The position numbers were made by a program, and so were the translations under genes. The notes below the pieces were generated by a model. That model ran no database searches, was not told the DNA's origin, and saw nothing but the letters and a program-made list of their open reading frames with translations. DNA of 54,642 nt. Source: Nonomuraea deserti (GTDB lineage: Bacteria > Actinomycetota > Actinomycetes > Streptosporangiales > Streptosporangiaceae). Below are positions 8,024 through 17,123 of the stretch, one piece after another. Position 1 is the first letter of the stretch, and each line of letters begins with the position of its first letter. Location: assembly GCF_004348685.1 (NCBI RefSeq), contig NZ_SMKO01000045.1:1-54642 (forward strand), in the 5' to 3' direction.

Positions 8024-10126
8024 GTGCTCTGGGTAGCCATCATCGGGCTTGTCATGACCGTCCTGGCGGTGGCCGTCGCCGGCCGCCGGGTGCTGTTCCT
8101 GTACAAGCTCGCGACCGTGGGGCCACCTGCGCCCGAGCGCGTCGAGTACGCCAGGACACACGTGGCCGACGAGGTCAAGGCGCAGGTCGTCGAGGTGTTC
8201 GGGCAGAAGAAGCTGCTCAAGTGGACCGCGTCGGGCGTCGCGCACTTCTTCGTCATGTGGGCGTTCTTCATCCTGTTGACCGTCTACATCGAGGCGTACG
8301 GCGCGATCATCCAGGGGGCGATCACCGGCACGCCCGACTTCCACATCCCGCTCATCGGCACCTGGGGCGTGCTCGGCTTCGTGCAGGACTTCATCGCGGT
8401 GGCCTGCCTGCTCGGACTGGTCGCCTTCGCGGTCATCAGGGTCAGGAACTCTCCCAAGGCGCTCGGCCGCGACTCCCGCTTCTCCGGCTCCCACCTCGGC
8501 GGCGCGTGGCTCGTCCTGTTCATGATCTTCAACATCATCTGGACGCTCTTCCTGGCCCGCGGCGCGGCCGCCGCGAACGGCAACTTCCCCTACTCCTCGG
8601 GGGCGTTCGTCTCGCTCGCACTCGGCGACGTGCTGCCGGAGAGCACGCTGCTGGAGGAGATCGCGCTGCTCCTGCACATCGGCTTCATGCTGGTGTTCCT
8701 GGTCATCGTGGTGAACTCCAAGCACCTGCACATCTTCACGGCGCCGCTCAACGTGCTCTTCTCCCGCCGCCCCGACGGCATGGGCGCGGCGGTCGAGATG
8801 CGCGTCGACGGCAAGCCGGTCGACTTCGAGGACGAGGACCTCGACCCCGAGCGGCTCGGCCGCGGCAAGATCGGCGACACCACGTGGAAGGGTTTCCTCG
8901 ACTTCTACTCCTGCACGGAGTGCGGCCGCTGCCAGTCGCAGTGCCCGGCCTGGAACACCGACAAGCCGCTGTCGCCGAAGATGCTGATCCTCGACCAGCG
9001 CGACCACGCCTTCGCGGTGGCCCCCTACCTGATGGCGGCGGAGGCCGAGCAGCACAAGGACACCGACGTGCTCGCGCTGCTGGAGAAGCCGCTGGTGGGC
9101 GAGGATGGCGTGATCCACCCCGACGTGCTCTGGTCGTGCACCAACTGCGGCGCCTGCGTCGAGCAGTGCCCCGTGGACATCGAGCACATCGACCACATCC
9201 TCGACATGCGCCGCTACCAGGTGATGGTGGAGTCGTCGTTCCCGTCCGAGGCGGGAGTGATGGTGAAGAACCTGGAGAACAAGGGCAACCCGTGGGGCAT
9301 GTCCGAGATGAAGCGGGCCGACTGGATCGAAGAGCTCGACTTCGAGGTCGAGGTGGTCGAGGACAAGATGCCCGCCGACGCCGAATATCTGTTCTGGGTG
9401 GGCTGCGCGGGCGCGCTCGAAGACCGGGCCAAGAAGACCACCAGGGCCGTGGCGGAGCTCCTGCACATCGCGGGCGTCAAGTTCGCGGTGCTCGGCCCGA
9501 TGGAGGCGTGCACCGGCGACCCGGCCCGGCGTCTCGGCATGGAATATCTGTTCAACATGCTCGCTCAGCAGAACATCGAGACGCTCAACGACGCAGGCGT
9601 GAAGAAGATCGTGGCGACCTGTCCCCACTGCTTCAACACCCTGGCCAACGAATATCCGCAACTGGGCGGCACGTACGAGGTCGTGCACCACACGCAGCTG
9701 CTGGCGAAGCTGGTGGACGAGGGCCTGCTCACCCCGGTCACGCCGATCGAGGAGAAGATCACCTATCACGACCCCTGCTTCCTCGGCCGCCACAACAAGG
9801 TCTATTCCCAGCCCCGCGACATCATGGCGAAGGTGCCGGGCGTCAAGACCCAGGAGATGCACCGCCACAAGGACCGCGGCTTCTGCTGCGGCGCCGGCGG
9901 CGCCCGCATGTGGATGGAGGAGCGCATCGGCAAGCGCATCAACACCGAGCGCGTCGATGAGGCTCTGACCACCGATCCCGACACCGTCTCGACCGCCTGC
10001 CCGTTCTGCATGGTGATGCTCGGCGACGCCATCAGCGAGAAGAAGAACAGTGGTGAAGCCAAGGAGTCGCTCGAAGTCGTGGACGTGGCACAGCTGTTGA
10101 TCAAATCGGTCAAGGGCGCTTCCTGA
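8024..10126 (+). CDS. Membrane (Fe-S) oxidoreductase, EtfD/HdrD-like
   Basis: 700-aa protein: an N-terminal membrane domain with about five to six hydrophobic segments (residues 1-250, NarI-like cytochrome b subunit), then two [4Fe-4S] ferredoxin motifs, CTECGRCQSQCP near residue 297 and CTNCGACVEQCP near 372, then two CCG-type cysteine-rich domains (HDPC, CCGAGGARMW). This matches the mycobacterial EtfD (Rv0338c) family, which passes electrons from electron-transfer flavoprotein to quinone during fatty-acid beta-oxidation. GTG start with GGGAGGA upstream. A strong terminator follows at 10141. No etfAB genes lie in the window. Confidence 0.9.
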   Translation: MLWVAIIGLVMTVLAVAVAGRRVLFLYKLATVGPPAPERVEYARTHVADEVKAQVVEVFGQKKLLKWTASGVAHFFVMWAFFILLTVYIEAYGAIIQGAITGTPDFHIPLIGTWGVLGFVQDFIAVACLLGLVAFAVIRVRNSPKALGRDSRFSGSHLGGAWLVLFMIFNIIWTLFLARGAAAANGNFPYSSGAFVSLALGDVLPESTLLEEIALLLHIGFMLVFLVIVVNSKHLHIFTAPLNVLFSRRPDGMGAAVEMRVDGKPVDFEDEDLDPERLGRGKIGDTTWKGFLDFYSCTECGRCQSQCPAWNTDKPLSPKMLILDQRDHAFAVAPYLMAAEAEQHKDTDVLALLEKPLVGEDGVIHPDVLWSCTNCGACVEQCPVDIEHIDHILDMRRYQVMVESSFPSEAGVMVKNLENKGNPWGMSEMKRADWIEELDFEVEVVEDKMPADAEYLFWVGCAGALEDRAKKTTRAVAELLHIAGVKFAVLGPMEACTGDPARRLGMEYLFNMLAQQNIETLNDAGVKKIVATCPHCFNTLANEYPQLGGTYEVVHHTQLLAKLVDEGLLTPVTPIEEKITYHDPCFLGRHNKVYSQPRDIMAKVPGVKTQEMHRHKDRGFCCGAGGARMWMEERIGKRINTERVDEALTTDPDTVSTACPFCMVMLGDAISEKKNSGEAKESLEVVDVAQLLIKSVKGAS

Positions 10127-10140
10127 CCACCCCAAGTCGG

Positions 10141-10170
10141 ACTCCTCCACAGCCCTTGTGGAGGAGTTTC
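10141..10170 (+). terminator. Intrinsic terminator after the EtfD-like gene
   Basis: Perfect 11-bp inverted repeat ACTCCTCCACA (10141-10151) / TGTGGAGGAGT (10157-10167), loop GCCCT, followed by TTTC. It lies 15 bp after the stop codon. Confidence 0.9.
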
Positions 10171-10272
10171 GCACGTCAATAGGGGTGAGGAACAGCACAT
10201 CTGGCATCCACATAACGGGAAAATCACGGTAACCTCAACGTCGCATGGCTCTATTCGACGGGGAGGGGGCTC

Positions 10273-11097
10273 GTGATGGGCGTCGTGGTGACGGACGCCG
10301 AAGTCACTCTGGCCGACGTTCTCTCCCTCCGGCTCGCCATCGACGAACCACTGAAAGACGGCACCGAACTGGTGTTGAGGCACCGCACCACGGGGGACGA
10401 ACGCGACGTGCTGCTCGGCACGCCGGGCGCGCGGGCACGCGAGGCCACGCTCGCGGTCTCGCTCGCGCCGCTGGAGCTCAGCGCCGGACGATGGGACGCC
10501 TACCTGCGCCGCGACGGCAAGCGGGTCAGGCTCCGCAGCGTCGATCCCGGATTCTCGCTCGACCACCTCGACGCGTACGCGCTGTGCAGGCGCACGCTCG
10601 CCTACCGCTCCTACCGCACCCGCAACGGCTACCTGGCGCTGAAGATCTCCGAAGCGGAGCCCGTGGCCGAGGTGCGGGCCATCTGGTTCAGGGAGGGCCG
10701 CTTCGAGGTGATGGGCCTGCTGGCCTACACCGGGTTGGACGATGACGACTGCCGCCACGAGGCCGTGCTGACCCTCGATCGCCGGCACACGAGCGCCCGG
10801 GTGTCGGCCACGGCCACCGTGCAGGGCGTGCGCTTCCACGCTGCCGTCTCGCTCGTCGACGTCCTGGCGGCCGACCCCGAGGAGGACGCGGCCCCCGCCG
10901 GCTCGGCGGGCTCCGGCACCTGGGAGCCGGCGCTCCAGGTGGAGGGTGTGGCCACGCCGATGAAGCTGGGTGCGCGGCTCGACGACGTCGACGGCAAACG
11001 ACGCCGGCTGCACTATCCGTCGGCCACGGTCGACGGCGTACCGATAAGACCCTGCTACACCTCCGACGACGAGCTGCGCATCGAGGTGGGCGGATGA
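10273..11097 (+). CDS. Transferase-like protein paired with a glycosyltransferase
   Basis: 274 aa, soluble, no signal peptide. It reads as beta-rich repeats with runs such as LSAGRWDAYLRRDGKRVRL and YRSYRTRNGYLALKI. I recall similar segments as accessory domains near teichoic-acid or polysaccharide transferases in actinomycetes, but cannot name a family. GTG start at 10273 with GGGAGGGGG upstream; an ATG follows immediately. Its stop overlaps the start of the GT4 gene (ATGA), so they are co-translated. It most likely helps modify or recognise the same cell-surface glycan; that role is inference from context. Confidence 0.65.
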   Translation: MMGVVVTDAEVTLADVLSLRLAIDEPLKDGTELVLRHRTTGDERDVLLGTPGARAREATLAVSLAPLELSAGRWDAYLRRDGKRVRLRSVDPGFSLDHLDAYALCRRTLAYRSYRTRNGYLALKISEAEPVAEVRAIWFREGRFEVMGLLAYTGLDDDDCRHEAVLTLDRRHTSARVSATATVQGVRFHAAVSLVDVLAADPEEDAAPAGSAGSGTWEPALQVEGVATPMKLGARLDDVDGKRRRLHYPSATVDGVPIRPCYTSDDELRIEVGG

Positions 11098-12161
11098 AGG
11101 TCAGCCTGGTCCTCACGTCCGCCTACGGCATGCGCGGCGACGTGCGCGCCACGCTCAACCTCGCCACCGCCCTCGCCGAGCGCCACGACGTCGAGGTGAT
11201 CAGCGTCAGGCGGCACAAGGACAAACCGTTCTTCCCCGTCGGCCCCGGCGTGTCCATGCGCAGCGTGGTCGACGCCAGGCCGGGGGTCAGGCACCTGCTG
11301 CCGCGCGGGCAGGTGCGCACCGAGGTGGCGCTCTGGCGGGTGCTGCGCAATCTCAAGACCGACGTCCTGATCACCACCAGGCCGGGGCTCAGCGTCCAGG
11401 CGGCCAGGCACGCGCCGCGCGAGCTCCTCAAGATCGCCAGGGAGTGGGGCCGGCCGGCCGTGCCGGGTCCCGTCAAACGCTTCTACCCGCGCCTGAACGC
11501 CGTCGTGACGGCCACGGACTCCGCCCAGGAGGAATGGGGCAAGCTCCTCGCCGGGGGGCCGCCTGTGCACGCCCTGCTGGACGCGCTGCCCGCGGGGCCG
11601 TGGCCGCGCTCGCGGATGGACAACAGGATCGTCGCGGCCGGCGGGCGCCTGGTGGCGGTCAAGGCGTACGACCGGCTGATCAGGGCGTTCGCCGTCATCG
11701 TGGACAAGCGGCCCGACTGGGCGCTGCGGCTCTACGGCGGCGGCCCCGAGGAACGGCGGCTGCGCTCGCTCGTCAGCGAGCTCGGCCTGCACAACCACGT
11801 CTACTTCATGGGCACGACGCCCGATCTGGCCGGCGAGTTCGCCAAGGCGTCGATCGTGGCCAGCGCCTCGCGGGGCGATGACCTCGGTATGACGGTGCTG
11901 GAGGCCATGGGCTGCGGGGTGCCCGTGGTGGCGCTCGAAGGGGCCAGAGGGGCGAAGGAATTCGTGGCGACGGGCTACAACGGGGTGCTGGTGCCCGACG
12001 TCGAGGCCGACCCGCAGCCGTTCGCGGTGGCGCTGCTGGCGCTGATCGACGACGAGCGCAGGCGGCGCTCCCTCGCCGCGGGGGCGCTCGACACCGCCGT
12101 GCGCCATGCGGGCGACGAAGTCGCCGACCAGTGGGAGAAACTGATCGCCGGCCTCCGGTGA
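11094..12161 (+). CDS. Family 4 glycosyltransferase (GT-B)
   Basis: 355-aa retaining glycosyltransferase of the GT-B fold. The C-terminal half shows the usual donor-binding blocks: GRLVAVKAYDRLIRAF, LRLYGGGPEERRL, VYFMGTTPDL, and the EX7E-like region DDLGMTVLEAMGCGVPVV. In that region the first Glu is Asp, a modest deviation. The N-terminal domain (MKVSLVLTSAYGMRGDVRATLNLA) is the acceptor-binding part. Cytoplasmic or membrane-associated. It overlaps the upstream transferase-like gene by 4 bp. The sugar donor and acceptor are unknown; cell-wall glycan or teichoic acid is a reasonable guess. Confidence 0.88.
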   Translation: MKVSLVLTSAYGMRGDVRATLNLATALAERHDVEVISVRRHKDKPFFPVGPGVSMRSVVDARPGVRHLLPRGQVRTEVALWRVLRNLKTDVLITTRPGLSVQAARHAPRELLKIAREWGRPAVPGPVKRFYPRLNAVVTATDSAQEEWGKLLAGGPPVHALLDALPAGPWPRSRMDNRIVAAGGRLVAVKAYDRLIRAFAVIVDKRPDWALRLYGGGPEERRLRSLVSELGLHNHVYFMGTTPDLAGEFAKASIVASASRGDDLGMTVLEAMGCGVPVVALEGARGAKEFVATGYNGVLVPDVEADPQPFAVALLALIDDERRRRSLAAGALDTAVRHAGDEVADQWEKLIAGLR

Positions 12162-12209
12162 GGCCTTCCGGCACGGCCCGCTGATACGGGTTACGGGTAC
12201 CTTAGAAGC

Positions 12210-12491
12210 ATGCATGGGTACAGCGGAGACAAGCAGGCTTATCTGACGCGACTCAGGCGGATCGAGGGGCAGATCCGGGGCCTGCAGCGCATGGTGGACG
12301 ACGATGCCTACTGCATCGACGTGCTCACCCAGGTCTCCGCGGCCACGCGGGCGCTGCAGGCGGTGGCGCTGGGGCTGCTGGAGGAGCACATCTCGCACTG
12401 CGTGGCCGACGCGATCAACAACGGTGGCCCTGAGGCCGAGGCGAAGGTGAAGGAGGCCTCGGCGGCGATCGCCCGCCTGGTCCGTTCGTAG
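12210..12491 (+). CDS. CsoR-family copper-type metal-sensing repressor
   Basis: 93-aa all-helical repressor of the CsoR/RcnR (DUF156) family. The Cu(I) ligand set C-H-C is present at C35, H60 and C64 (YCIDVLTQ, LLEEHISHC), which favours copper sensing over nickel or formaldehyde sensing. The usual RRIEGQIRGLQRM segment is present. No copper ATPase or chaperone gene lies next to it, so its targets are elsewhere or it acts on its own promoter. The GC-rich run ACGGGTTACGGGTACC just upstream (12186-12201) might be its operator, but the match to known CsoR sites is poor. Confidence 0.92.
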   Translation: MHGYSGDKQAYLTRLRRIEGQIRGLQRMVDDDAYCIDVLTQVSAATRALQAVALGLLEEHISHCVADAINNGGPEAEAKVKEASAAIARLVRS

Positions 12492-12550
12492 GGGGACGGA
12501 CGAAGGCTAGTCCGTACGTAATGAGACATCGTCCGTACGTAGGAGACGGG
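12488..12550. repeat. TCCGTACGTA-type direct repeats downstream of csoR
   Basis: TCCGTACGTA occurs at 12511-12520 and 12532-12541, each containing the palindrome TACGTA. A related TCCGTTCGTA covers the end of csoR (12481-12490). Copies are spaced about 21 and 30 bp. The remaining non-coding sequence to 12648 holds no ORF I would support. These may be binding sites; function unknown. Confidence 0.6.
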
Positions 12551-12648
12551 GCGGCGGGATGACTAGTTATGTGAAACCCCGGAAACCTTCGTCCCCGGCT
12601 CATTGAGCAGGAACCCGGTTCCCGGGGCCAGAAATTTACTGATCTCTA

Positions 12649-12810
12649 CTAGTGACTCGCTGAAGTCCGCAATCCGAGCGCGTCGTCGAGTTCGTCCAAG
12701 GTCAGCCGCCGTTCACTGACTGCCACGGCGGTGAGCACCTCGGCGTAGAGCGCAATCTCGTCCAACGCGACACGGTCGTGGACCCGAGAGTCCAGGTCGT
12801 TGTGCCCCAC
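12649..12810 (-). CDS. Small hypothetical protein (helical, 53 aa)
   Basis: 53 residues, acidic, predicted mostly helical: DEIALYAEVLTAVAVSERRLTLDELDDALGL. This pattern (a helix ending in LTLDEID-ALGL) recurs in small actinobacterial proteins, as I recall. I chose GTG at 12810 because GGAAGGAAAGGA lies 7-8 bases upstream; an ATG at 12840 would add ten residues but has no such site. Neighbours are csoR downstream and a hypothetical gene upstream. The function is unknown. Confidence 0.65.
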   Translation of the reverse strand: MGHNDLDSRVHDRVALDEIALYAEVLTAVAVSERRLTLDELDDALGLRTSASH

Positions 12811-13024
12811 CGCGTCGTCCTTTCCTTCCGCAGCCCACACCCTCTTCGAGGTTACGGCGAAGACCCTTCAGGCGACATGGCCCATCGGGGTCATTCCTTT
12901 CCGCGTCGCGGGCCCCCAGGAGGATCATTTCCCCAAGCAGAGATCACAATTCAGCGAATTTCCTGATCGCTCAAGTGTTAGAACGATATAGGCGGAGTTA
13001 GGGTGAAATATCGGTATTAGTGCT

Positions 13025-14386
13025 TTAAGTGTGACCTGTGTGACGATCGTCGCGTTCGTGAATGATCTTACGCACGAGTGCCGCCTGCCCCGCCAGCCCT
13101 CGCTCCGGCATCTTGGCCCCCGTCAGCCTGCCCCACGCCAGCCCGGTGGCGTACGCGGCGCCGAGCACCGCCGCCGTGCTCCCGCGGTCGGGCGGCGCGA
13201 TCTCCAGCACCGGTGCGGGCGCGGTCGACACCCCGCCAGGCCGCTCCTGCACGGGGAAGCCGTCGGGCTCGGTCGACTCCATGGCCGAGGTGCCGGTGAG
13301 CCCGGCCTGCTCCAGCGCCTCGTACGCCCTCCTGAGCCGGTGGTCCAGCAGCGCGGGCAGCACGCCCTTGGAGTCGGACAGGTCGGCGAGGAGCACGGCC
13401 GCGGCCATCGGCGGCTCGGGCGTGAACCGCAGCGCGTCCACGAGGTCGTAGACCGAGTGCGAGAAGTGCGCCGCCGGGTCGTTCTCCACGAACGTCGCCC
13501 GGCACAGCCGCGCCGGGCAGCGCCGCAGCCACGCCAGGCGCAGGGTCTCTTCGTCCACGTGGGCGTCGTCGATGCCGGGGTGGCGCAGCATGGGCTCGAC
13601 CATCGTGAGCAGGGCGAGCGCCCTGGGCCTGAACCGGGTGTCGGAGAGCAGGATCTGGGCCGTGTCGGCCATCACGGCCGCCAGCCTGAGCGCCGCCCTC
13701 GGCTTTCCCGCCCGCAGCCGCTCGGCCACGAGCGCGGCGAGGTCGAGCAGCGGCGGCGCGGGCAGCCAGCGCACCCACTCGTCACCGGGCAGCGGACGGC
13801 ACAGATATTCGCCGAACACCGTGATCAGCCGCTCGTTGCCGTCGAACGCCGGCGCGTACGCGCACCACATGATCGTGCCCCAGACGGCCGCGACGGTGCT
13901 CGGCACGTCGGAGGCGAAGATCTCGCCGAAGGCCGTCAGCGGGTAGTCGAGCTCCGACTTGCGCCCGCAGGCCCGCAGCAGCACTCTCACCCGTTCCGTG
14001 AGGCTCTCGGCCACGTCGGGGCCGATGAACGCCTGGGTCGAGCCCGGCTCGGCGTGGAAGTCGGAGCCCCGAGGGATCACCTCGTCGGGCAGCACCGCCG
14101 CGGTATGGTGCACCTGGCGCGCCCGCGCGCCCCGCGGCGGCGGCGCCAGGCGCCAGCGGCCGTCGGCGGGATCGTGCAGGTGCCAGCGGGCGTGGGCGCC
14201 GAAGAGCCACCTGTCGCCGTCGGGGGTCACGAGGATCCTGGCGGCCAGGACGTGGGCGCGGTCGGGCGGCGGCAGGGCCTGCCAGCGCGGGTCTGCGACC
14301 ATGGCGCGGATCTCCGCCTCCGCGGAGGTGAACACATCCCAAGGTCGCACGGCCGTCATCGTACTTGCCGTACTCGGATCATCCAT
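13025..14386 (-). CDS. Hypothetical protein, about 453 aa
   Basis: Soluble protein without signal peptide or membrane helices. It is rich in Ala/Arg/Leu and has a C-terminal segment GLAWGRLTGAKMPERGLAGQ. I see no catalytic motif. A middle region (WCAYAPAFDGNERLITVFGEYLCRP) and alternating helices suggest an alpha-helical repeat-like fold, but this is only an impression. The open frame extends to 14770; starts at 14386 (MDDPSTAS) or 14359 (MTAVRPWDV) avoid overlapping the divergent lipoprotein at 14414. Neither has a strong ribosome-binding site. The two genes share a 27-bp intergenic region, so they have back-to-back promoters. Confidence 0.7.
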   Translation of the reverse strand: MDDPSTASTMTAVRPWDVFTSAEAEIRAMVADPRWQALPPPDRAHVLAARILVTPDGDRWLFGAHARWHLHDPADGRWRLAPPPRGARARQVHHTAAVLPDEVIPRGSDFHAEPGSTQAFIGPDVAESLTERVRVLLRACGRKSELDYPLTAFGEIFASDVPSTVAAVWGTIMWCAYAPAFDGNERLITVFGEYLCRPLPGDEWVRWLPAPPLLDLAALVAERLRAGKPRAALRLAAVMADTAQILLSDTRFRPRALALLTMVEPMLRHPGIDDAHVDEETLRLAWLRRCPARLCRATFVENDPAAHFSHSVYDLVDALRFTPEPPMAAAVLLADLSDSKGVLPALLDHRLRRAYEALEQAGLTGTSAMESTEPDGFPVQERPGGVSTAPAPVLEIAPPDRGSTAAVLGAAYATGLAWGRLTGAKMPERGLAGQAALVRKIIHERDDRHTGHT

Positions 14387-14413
14387 TGGCTTTTCACGGC
14401 AGAATGTTCCACT

Positions 14414-15316
14414 ATGAGGGCGAAGGTAGCGGGCGTGCTGGCGGTCGTAAGCGTGCTCTCCGGCTGCGGCTCGGGCACGGCGGCGCCACCGTCGCCGACC
14501 GGGCCCGGCGTGCTCACACTGGAGAACGCCACGCCGCCGGCGAAGGGCGGTGAGGTGGGCGAGGCGACGACGGAGTTCGACGACGCCGCCGACCTGTCGA
14601 TGTGGACCAAGCTGAGCGAGACCGAGAAGGACATCGACCGGATCGCCAAGCTCGACGTCGACAAGACCGCGAAGGGCGCCCTCTACATGGAGCCCAAGAC
14701 CTCGGCCTGGTTCGACGGCTTCCGCGGCCCCTTCCTCTATCAGGAGCTGGCCGGCGACATCGTCATGCACGCCCGGGTCAAGGTCGAGGGCAAGGAGGAC
14801 GACCAGCCGAAGCGGAAGTTCTCGCTCGGCGGCCTGATGGCCCGCCAGCCCGGCTCGTACGCCAAGCCCAACTGGGTCTCGATCACCACCGGCACCATCG
14901 AGAAGCCCGGCCAGGTCGAGGTGAAGTACACCAAGGACGGCAGCTCCAAGCCGCAGGAGCTGGCCGTCAAGGACGGCTGGGTGGAGCTCGTGCTCGCCCG
15001 GGTGGGTCGCGTCTTCGTCGCGCTCTACAAGGAGGAGAAGGGCAAGTGGAAGGTGGGGCAGCGCTGGCCGTCCACCCTCCCCGACGTGCTGCAGTGGGGC
15101 ATCACCGGCTACACCGACTGGGACAGCTACAGCACGCTGAAGAAGGACGCCGACAAGGGCAACGCCAAGCAGATCACGGGCCAGCCCGACCTCAAGCTGA
15201 CCATCGACTATGTGCGTTTTCTGCGGCCGGAGCTGCCCGACTACGCCGACCCGCTCAACAACGCCTCGGTGACGGACGAGGTGCTGATCAAAGCGATGAC
15301 GCCCGCCGGTGCCTGA
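14414..15316 (+). CDS. Secreted lipoprotein with lectin/glucanase-like (DUF1349-type) fold
   Basis: 300-aa lipoprotein. The N-terminus has a hydrophobic core and the lipobox VLSGC, with Cys about residue 18. The mature part has jelly-roll features of concanavalin-like proteins such as DUF1349: FDDAADLSMWTKL, FLYQELAGDIVMHARVKVEG, GLMARQPGSYAKPNWVSITTG, WVELVLARVG. It probably binds carbohydrate or cell-wall material at the outer face of the membrane; no catalytic residues were seen. Its 3' end overlaps the convergent carbonic-anhydrase-like gene by 29 bp (15288-15316). No clear Shine-Dalgarno, so possibly leaderless. Confidence 0.8.
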   Translation: MRAKVAGVLAVVSVLSGCGSGTAAPPSPTGPGVLTLENATPPAKGGEVGEATTEFDDAADLSMWTKLSETEKDIDRIAKLDVDKTAKGALYMEPKTSAWFDGFRGPFLYQELAGDIVMHARVKVEGKEDDQPKRKFSLGGLMARQPGSYAKPNWVSITTGTIEKPGQVEVKYTKDGSSKPQELAVKDGWVELVLARVGRVFVALYKEEKGKWKVGQRWPSTLPDVLQWGITGYTDWDSYSTLKKDADKGNAKQITGQPDLKLTIDYVRFLRPELPDYADPLNNASVTDEVLIKAMTPAGA

Positions 15317-15809
15317 GCGCCTTGGCCACGTAGTTGTCCGGCGTGCGGGCGAAGGAGTCGCGGTCGCCGTCGGTGAGCTCGCGCACGATCTTCCCGGGCA
15401 CGCCGGCGACCAGCACGCCCGACGGGATCTTCTTGCCGGGCCCGACGAGCGCTCCCGCGGCCACCAGGGTGCCCGCCCCGACGCGGGCGCCGCCCAGCAC
15501 GATCGCGCCGATGCCGATCAGCGCGTCCGACTCGATGTGGGCGCCGTGAACCATGGCCTTGTGGCCCAGGCTCACCCGGTCTTCGAGGATCGCCGGCTCA
15601 CCCGGGTCGGCGTGCAGGCAGCACAGATCCTGTACGTTGCACTTTTCGCCGATCTCGATCCGCTCGTCGTCCCCCCGGAGAACGGAGCCGTACCAGATGC
15701 TGGACGCCCGGCCCACCCGTACGCTGCCGACCACCACGGCACCAGGCGCGATGTACGCCTCGGGATGAATGTCCGGAGCTGCCCCGTTGTCCAACGCTGC
15801 TATGTACAT
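15288..15809 (-). CDS. Gamma-carbonic anhydrase family protein (left-handed beta helix)
   Basis: 173-aa left-handed parallel beta-helix protein of the YrdA/CaiE/gamma-carbonic-anhydrase family, with hexapeptide repeats (APGAVVVGSV, GRASSIWYGSVLRGDD, GAIVLGGARVGAGTLVA). Metal-ligand histidines are visible in LHAD and in GHKAMVHGAHI. Whether it is an active carbonic anhydrase cannot be told; many family members are not. The 3' end overlaps the convergent lipoprotein. The 150 bp on its upstream side (15810-15959) separate it from the divergent FilP-like gene. Confidence 0.9.
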   Translation of the reverse strand: MYIAALDNGAAPDIHPEAYIAPGAVVVGSVRVGRASSIWYGSVLRGDDERIEIGEKCNVQDLCCLHADPGEPAILEDRVSLGHKAMVHGAHIESDALIGIGAIVLGGARVGAGTLVAAGALVGPGKKIPSGVLVAGVPGKIVRELTDGDRDSFARTPDNYVAKALRHRRASSL

Positions 15810-15959
15810 CCGTCACATCGTAATTCCTGCTCCGGGTATGGCGTTCGGGTTGCGGACGTGGGCAGATGGCAGGAAAGTCGTTTCCTGACGTCTCGTCGTC
15901 AGACCCTCACAACCCGCAGTTTCCCCCCGCCTCACGCAAACCACCCTTAGGTAACCCCC

Positions 15960-17021
15960 ATGACAAACCAGCACGAGAGCCTCCCCGATCTGATGCAAGA
16001 GGACACCTTCGAAGTCGTGATGCGCGGTTACAACCGCCGTCAGGTCCACGACTACATGATCCGCGTCCGTAACCAGATACGTGATCTTGAAGAGCGGCTG
16101 GCGCGAGCGATCGATCAGGCCGAGCAGGGCCGCATCGAGCTGGCAGAGGCCAGGCGGCGCATGGTCGAGACGCCGCAGAGCTATGAGGATCTCAGCCCTC
16201 GCCTTGCGCAGATCCTGCGGCTCGGCGAGGAGGAGGCCGCGGCGAAGCGCGAAGACGCCGAGACCGAGGCCGCCGGCGTGCGAGACGCGGCCAAGACGGA
16301 GGCCGAGCGCCTGGTGACGACGTCCCGCGAGACCGCCGACAAGGTCCTCTCCTCCGCCCAGGCGGAGGCCGAGCGCCGGGTGAACGAGGCGACGCAGTCG
16401 GCGGAGCGAATGCTGGCCCAGGCGGGCGCCGACGCGGAGGAGCAGCTCACGGCGGCCCGCACCGAGGCCGAAGAGGCGATCAGGGAGGCGAAGGCCGAGT
16501 CGGAGCGGGTGCTCGCGGCGGCCCAGGCGCGGTCGGACAAGCTGCTGCAGAACTCCAACGCCAAGGCCGAGCAGCTGGTGACGAGCGCGCGCGACGAGGC
16601 CGAGTCGATGCTGGAGTCGGCCAGGCAGCGCACCGCCGTGCTGGACGAGCAGGCGGGCCGCCGGGTCGAATATCTGACCAACACGCACACCGAGGTCGTG
16701 CGGCGGCTGACCGAGGTCAGCACCGTGCTCGGCGACCTCATGCGCAGCGAGTCGGCCGCCGGGCCGCTGATCCCCGACGCCGTCGTGCCGTCCGCGCCGC
16801 CCGCCCCGTCGCCTGGCGCGATGCCCGTGCCGTCGAAGGGCGAGACGCCCGCGCCGTCGAAGGGCGAGACGCCGTCGCCCGGCACCACGTCCGCGCCCGC
16901 CGCGCCGCAGGAGGACGTGCGGGTCATCGTCGACGACGACGATTCGGACAAGACCCGGAAGGTCAAGGTCTCCGACGACACCGAGGTCAACGTCATCCGC
17001 CTCTCCGAGGCGAACAAGTAG
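15960..17021 (+). CDS. FilP/DivIVA-like coiled-coil cytoskeletal protein
   Basis: 353 aa. The N-terminal DivIVA-like signature is VVMRGYNRRQVHDYM (about residues 20-34), followed by SYEDLSPRLAQILRLGEEEA, which closely resembles FilP of Streptomyces. A long Glu/Ala-rich coiled coil spans about 70-245, then a Pro/Ser-rich tail with the repeated PSKGETP, and an acidic C-terminus (VDDDDSDKTRK). FilP and Scy-like proteins form cytoskeletal networks at hyphal tips. Cytoplasmic. Upstream is GGTAACCCCC without a strong RBS. A hairpin terminator follows at 17060. Similarity to FilP is stronger than to Wag31. Confidence 0.85.
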   Translation: MTNQHESLPDLMQEDTFEVVMRGYNRRQVHDYMIRVRNQIRDLEERLARAIDQAEQGRIELAEARRRMVETPQSYEDLSPRLAQILRLGEEEAAAKREDAETEAAGVRDAAKTEAERLVTTSRETADKVLSSAQAEAERRVNEATQSAERMLAQAGADAEEQLTAARTEAEEAIREAKAESERVLAAAQARSDKLLQNSNAKAEQLVTSARDEAESMLESARQRTAVLDEQAGRRVEYLTNTHTEVVRRLTEVSTVLGDLMRSESAAGPLIPDAVVPSAPPAPSPGAMPVPSKGETPAPSKGETPSPGTTSAPAAPQEDVRVIVDDDDSDKTRKVKVSDDTEVNVIRLSEANK

Positions 17022-17059
17022 GTCCTCTACCCGCTGGGGCGGGAGGACGACGGTGCGGA

Positions 17060-17098
17060 GCGGAAGCCCCCGCCCCCGATAGGGTCGGAGGCTTCCGC
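17060..17098 (+). terminator. Hairpin terminator after the FilP-like gene
   Basis: Inverted repeat GCGGAAGCC (17060-17068) / GGCTTCCGC (17090-17098), starting 39 bp after the stop. No poly-T follows, as is usual in actinomycetes. Confidence 0.7.
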
Positions 17099-17123
17099 GC
17101 TCGTGGCCCCTCCATGCGTGGTG

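Noticed and set aside
10273..12161. Teichoic-acid or capsule biosynthesis cluster
   Set aside because: Only two genes fit and neither has a specific signature; not enough support.
15288..15809. Confirmed carbonic anhydrase
   Set aside because: The His ligands are present but many gamma-CA-like proteins are inactive; family name only.
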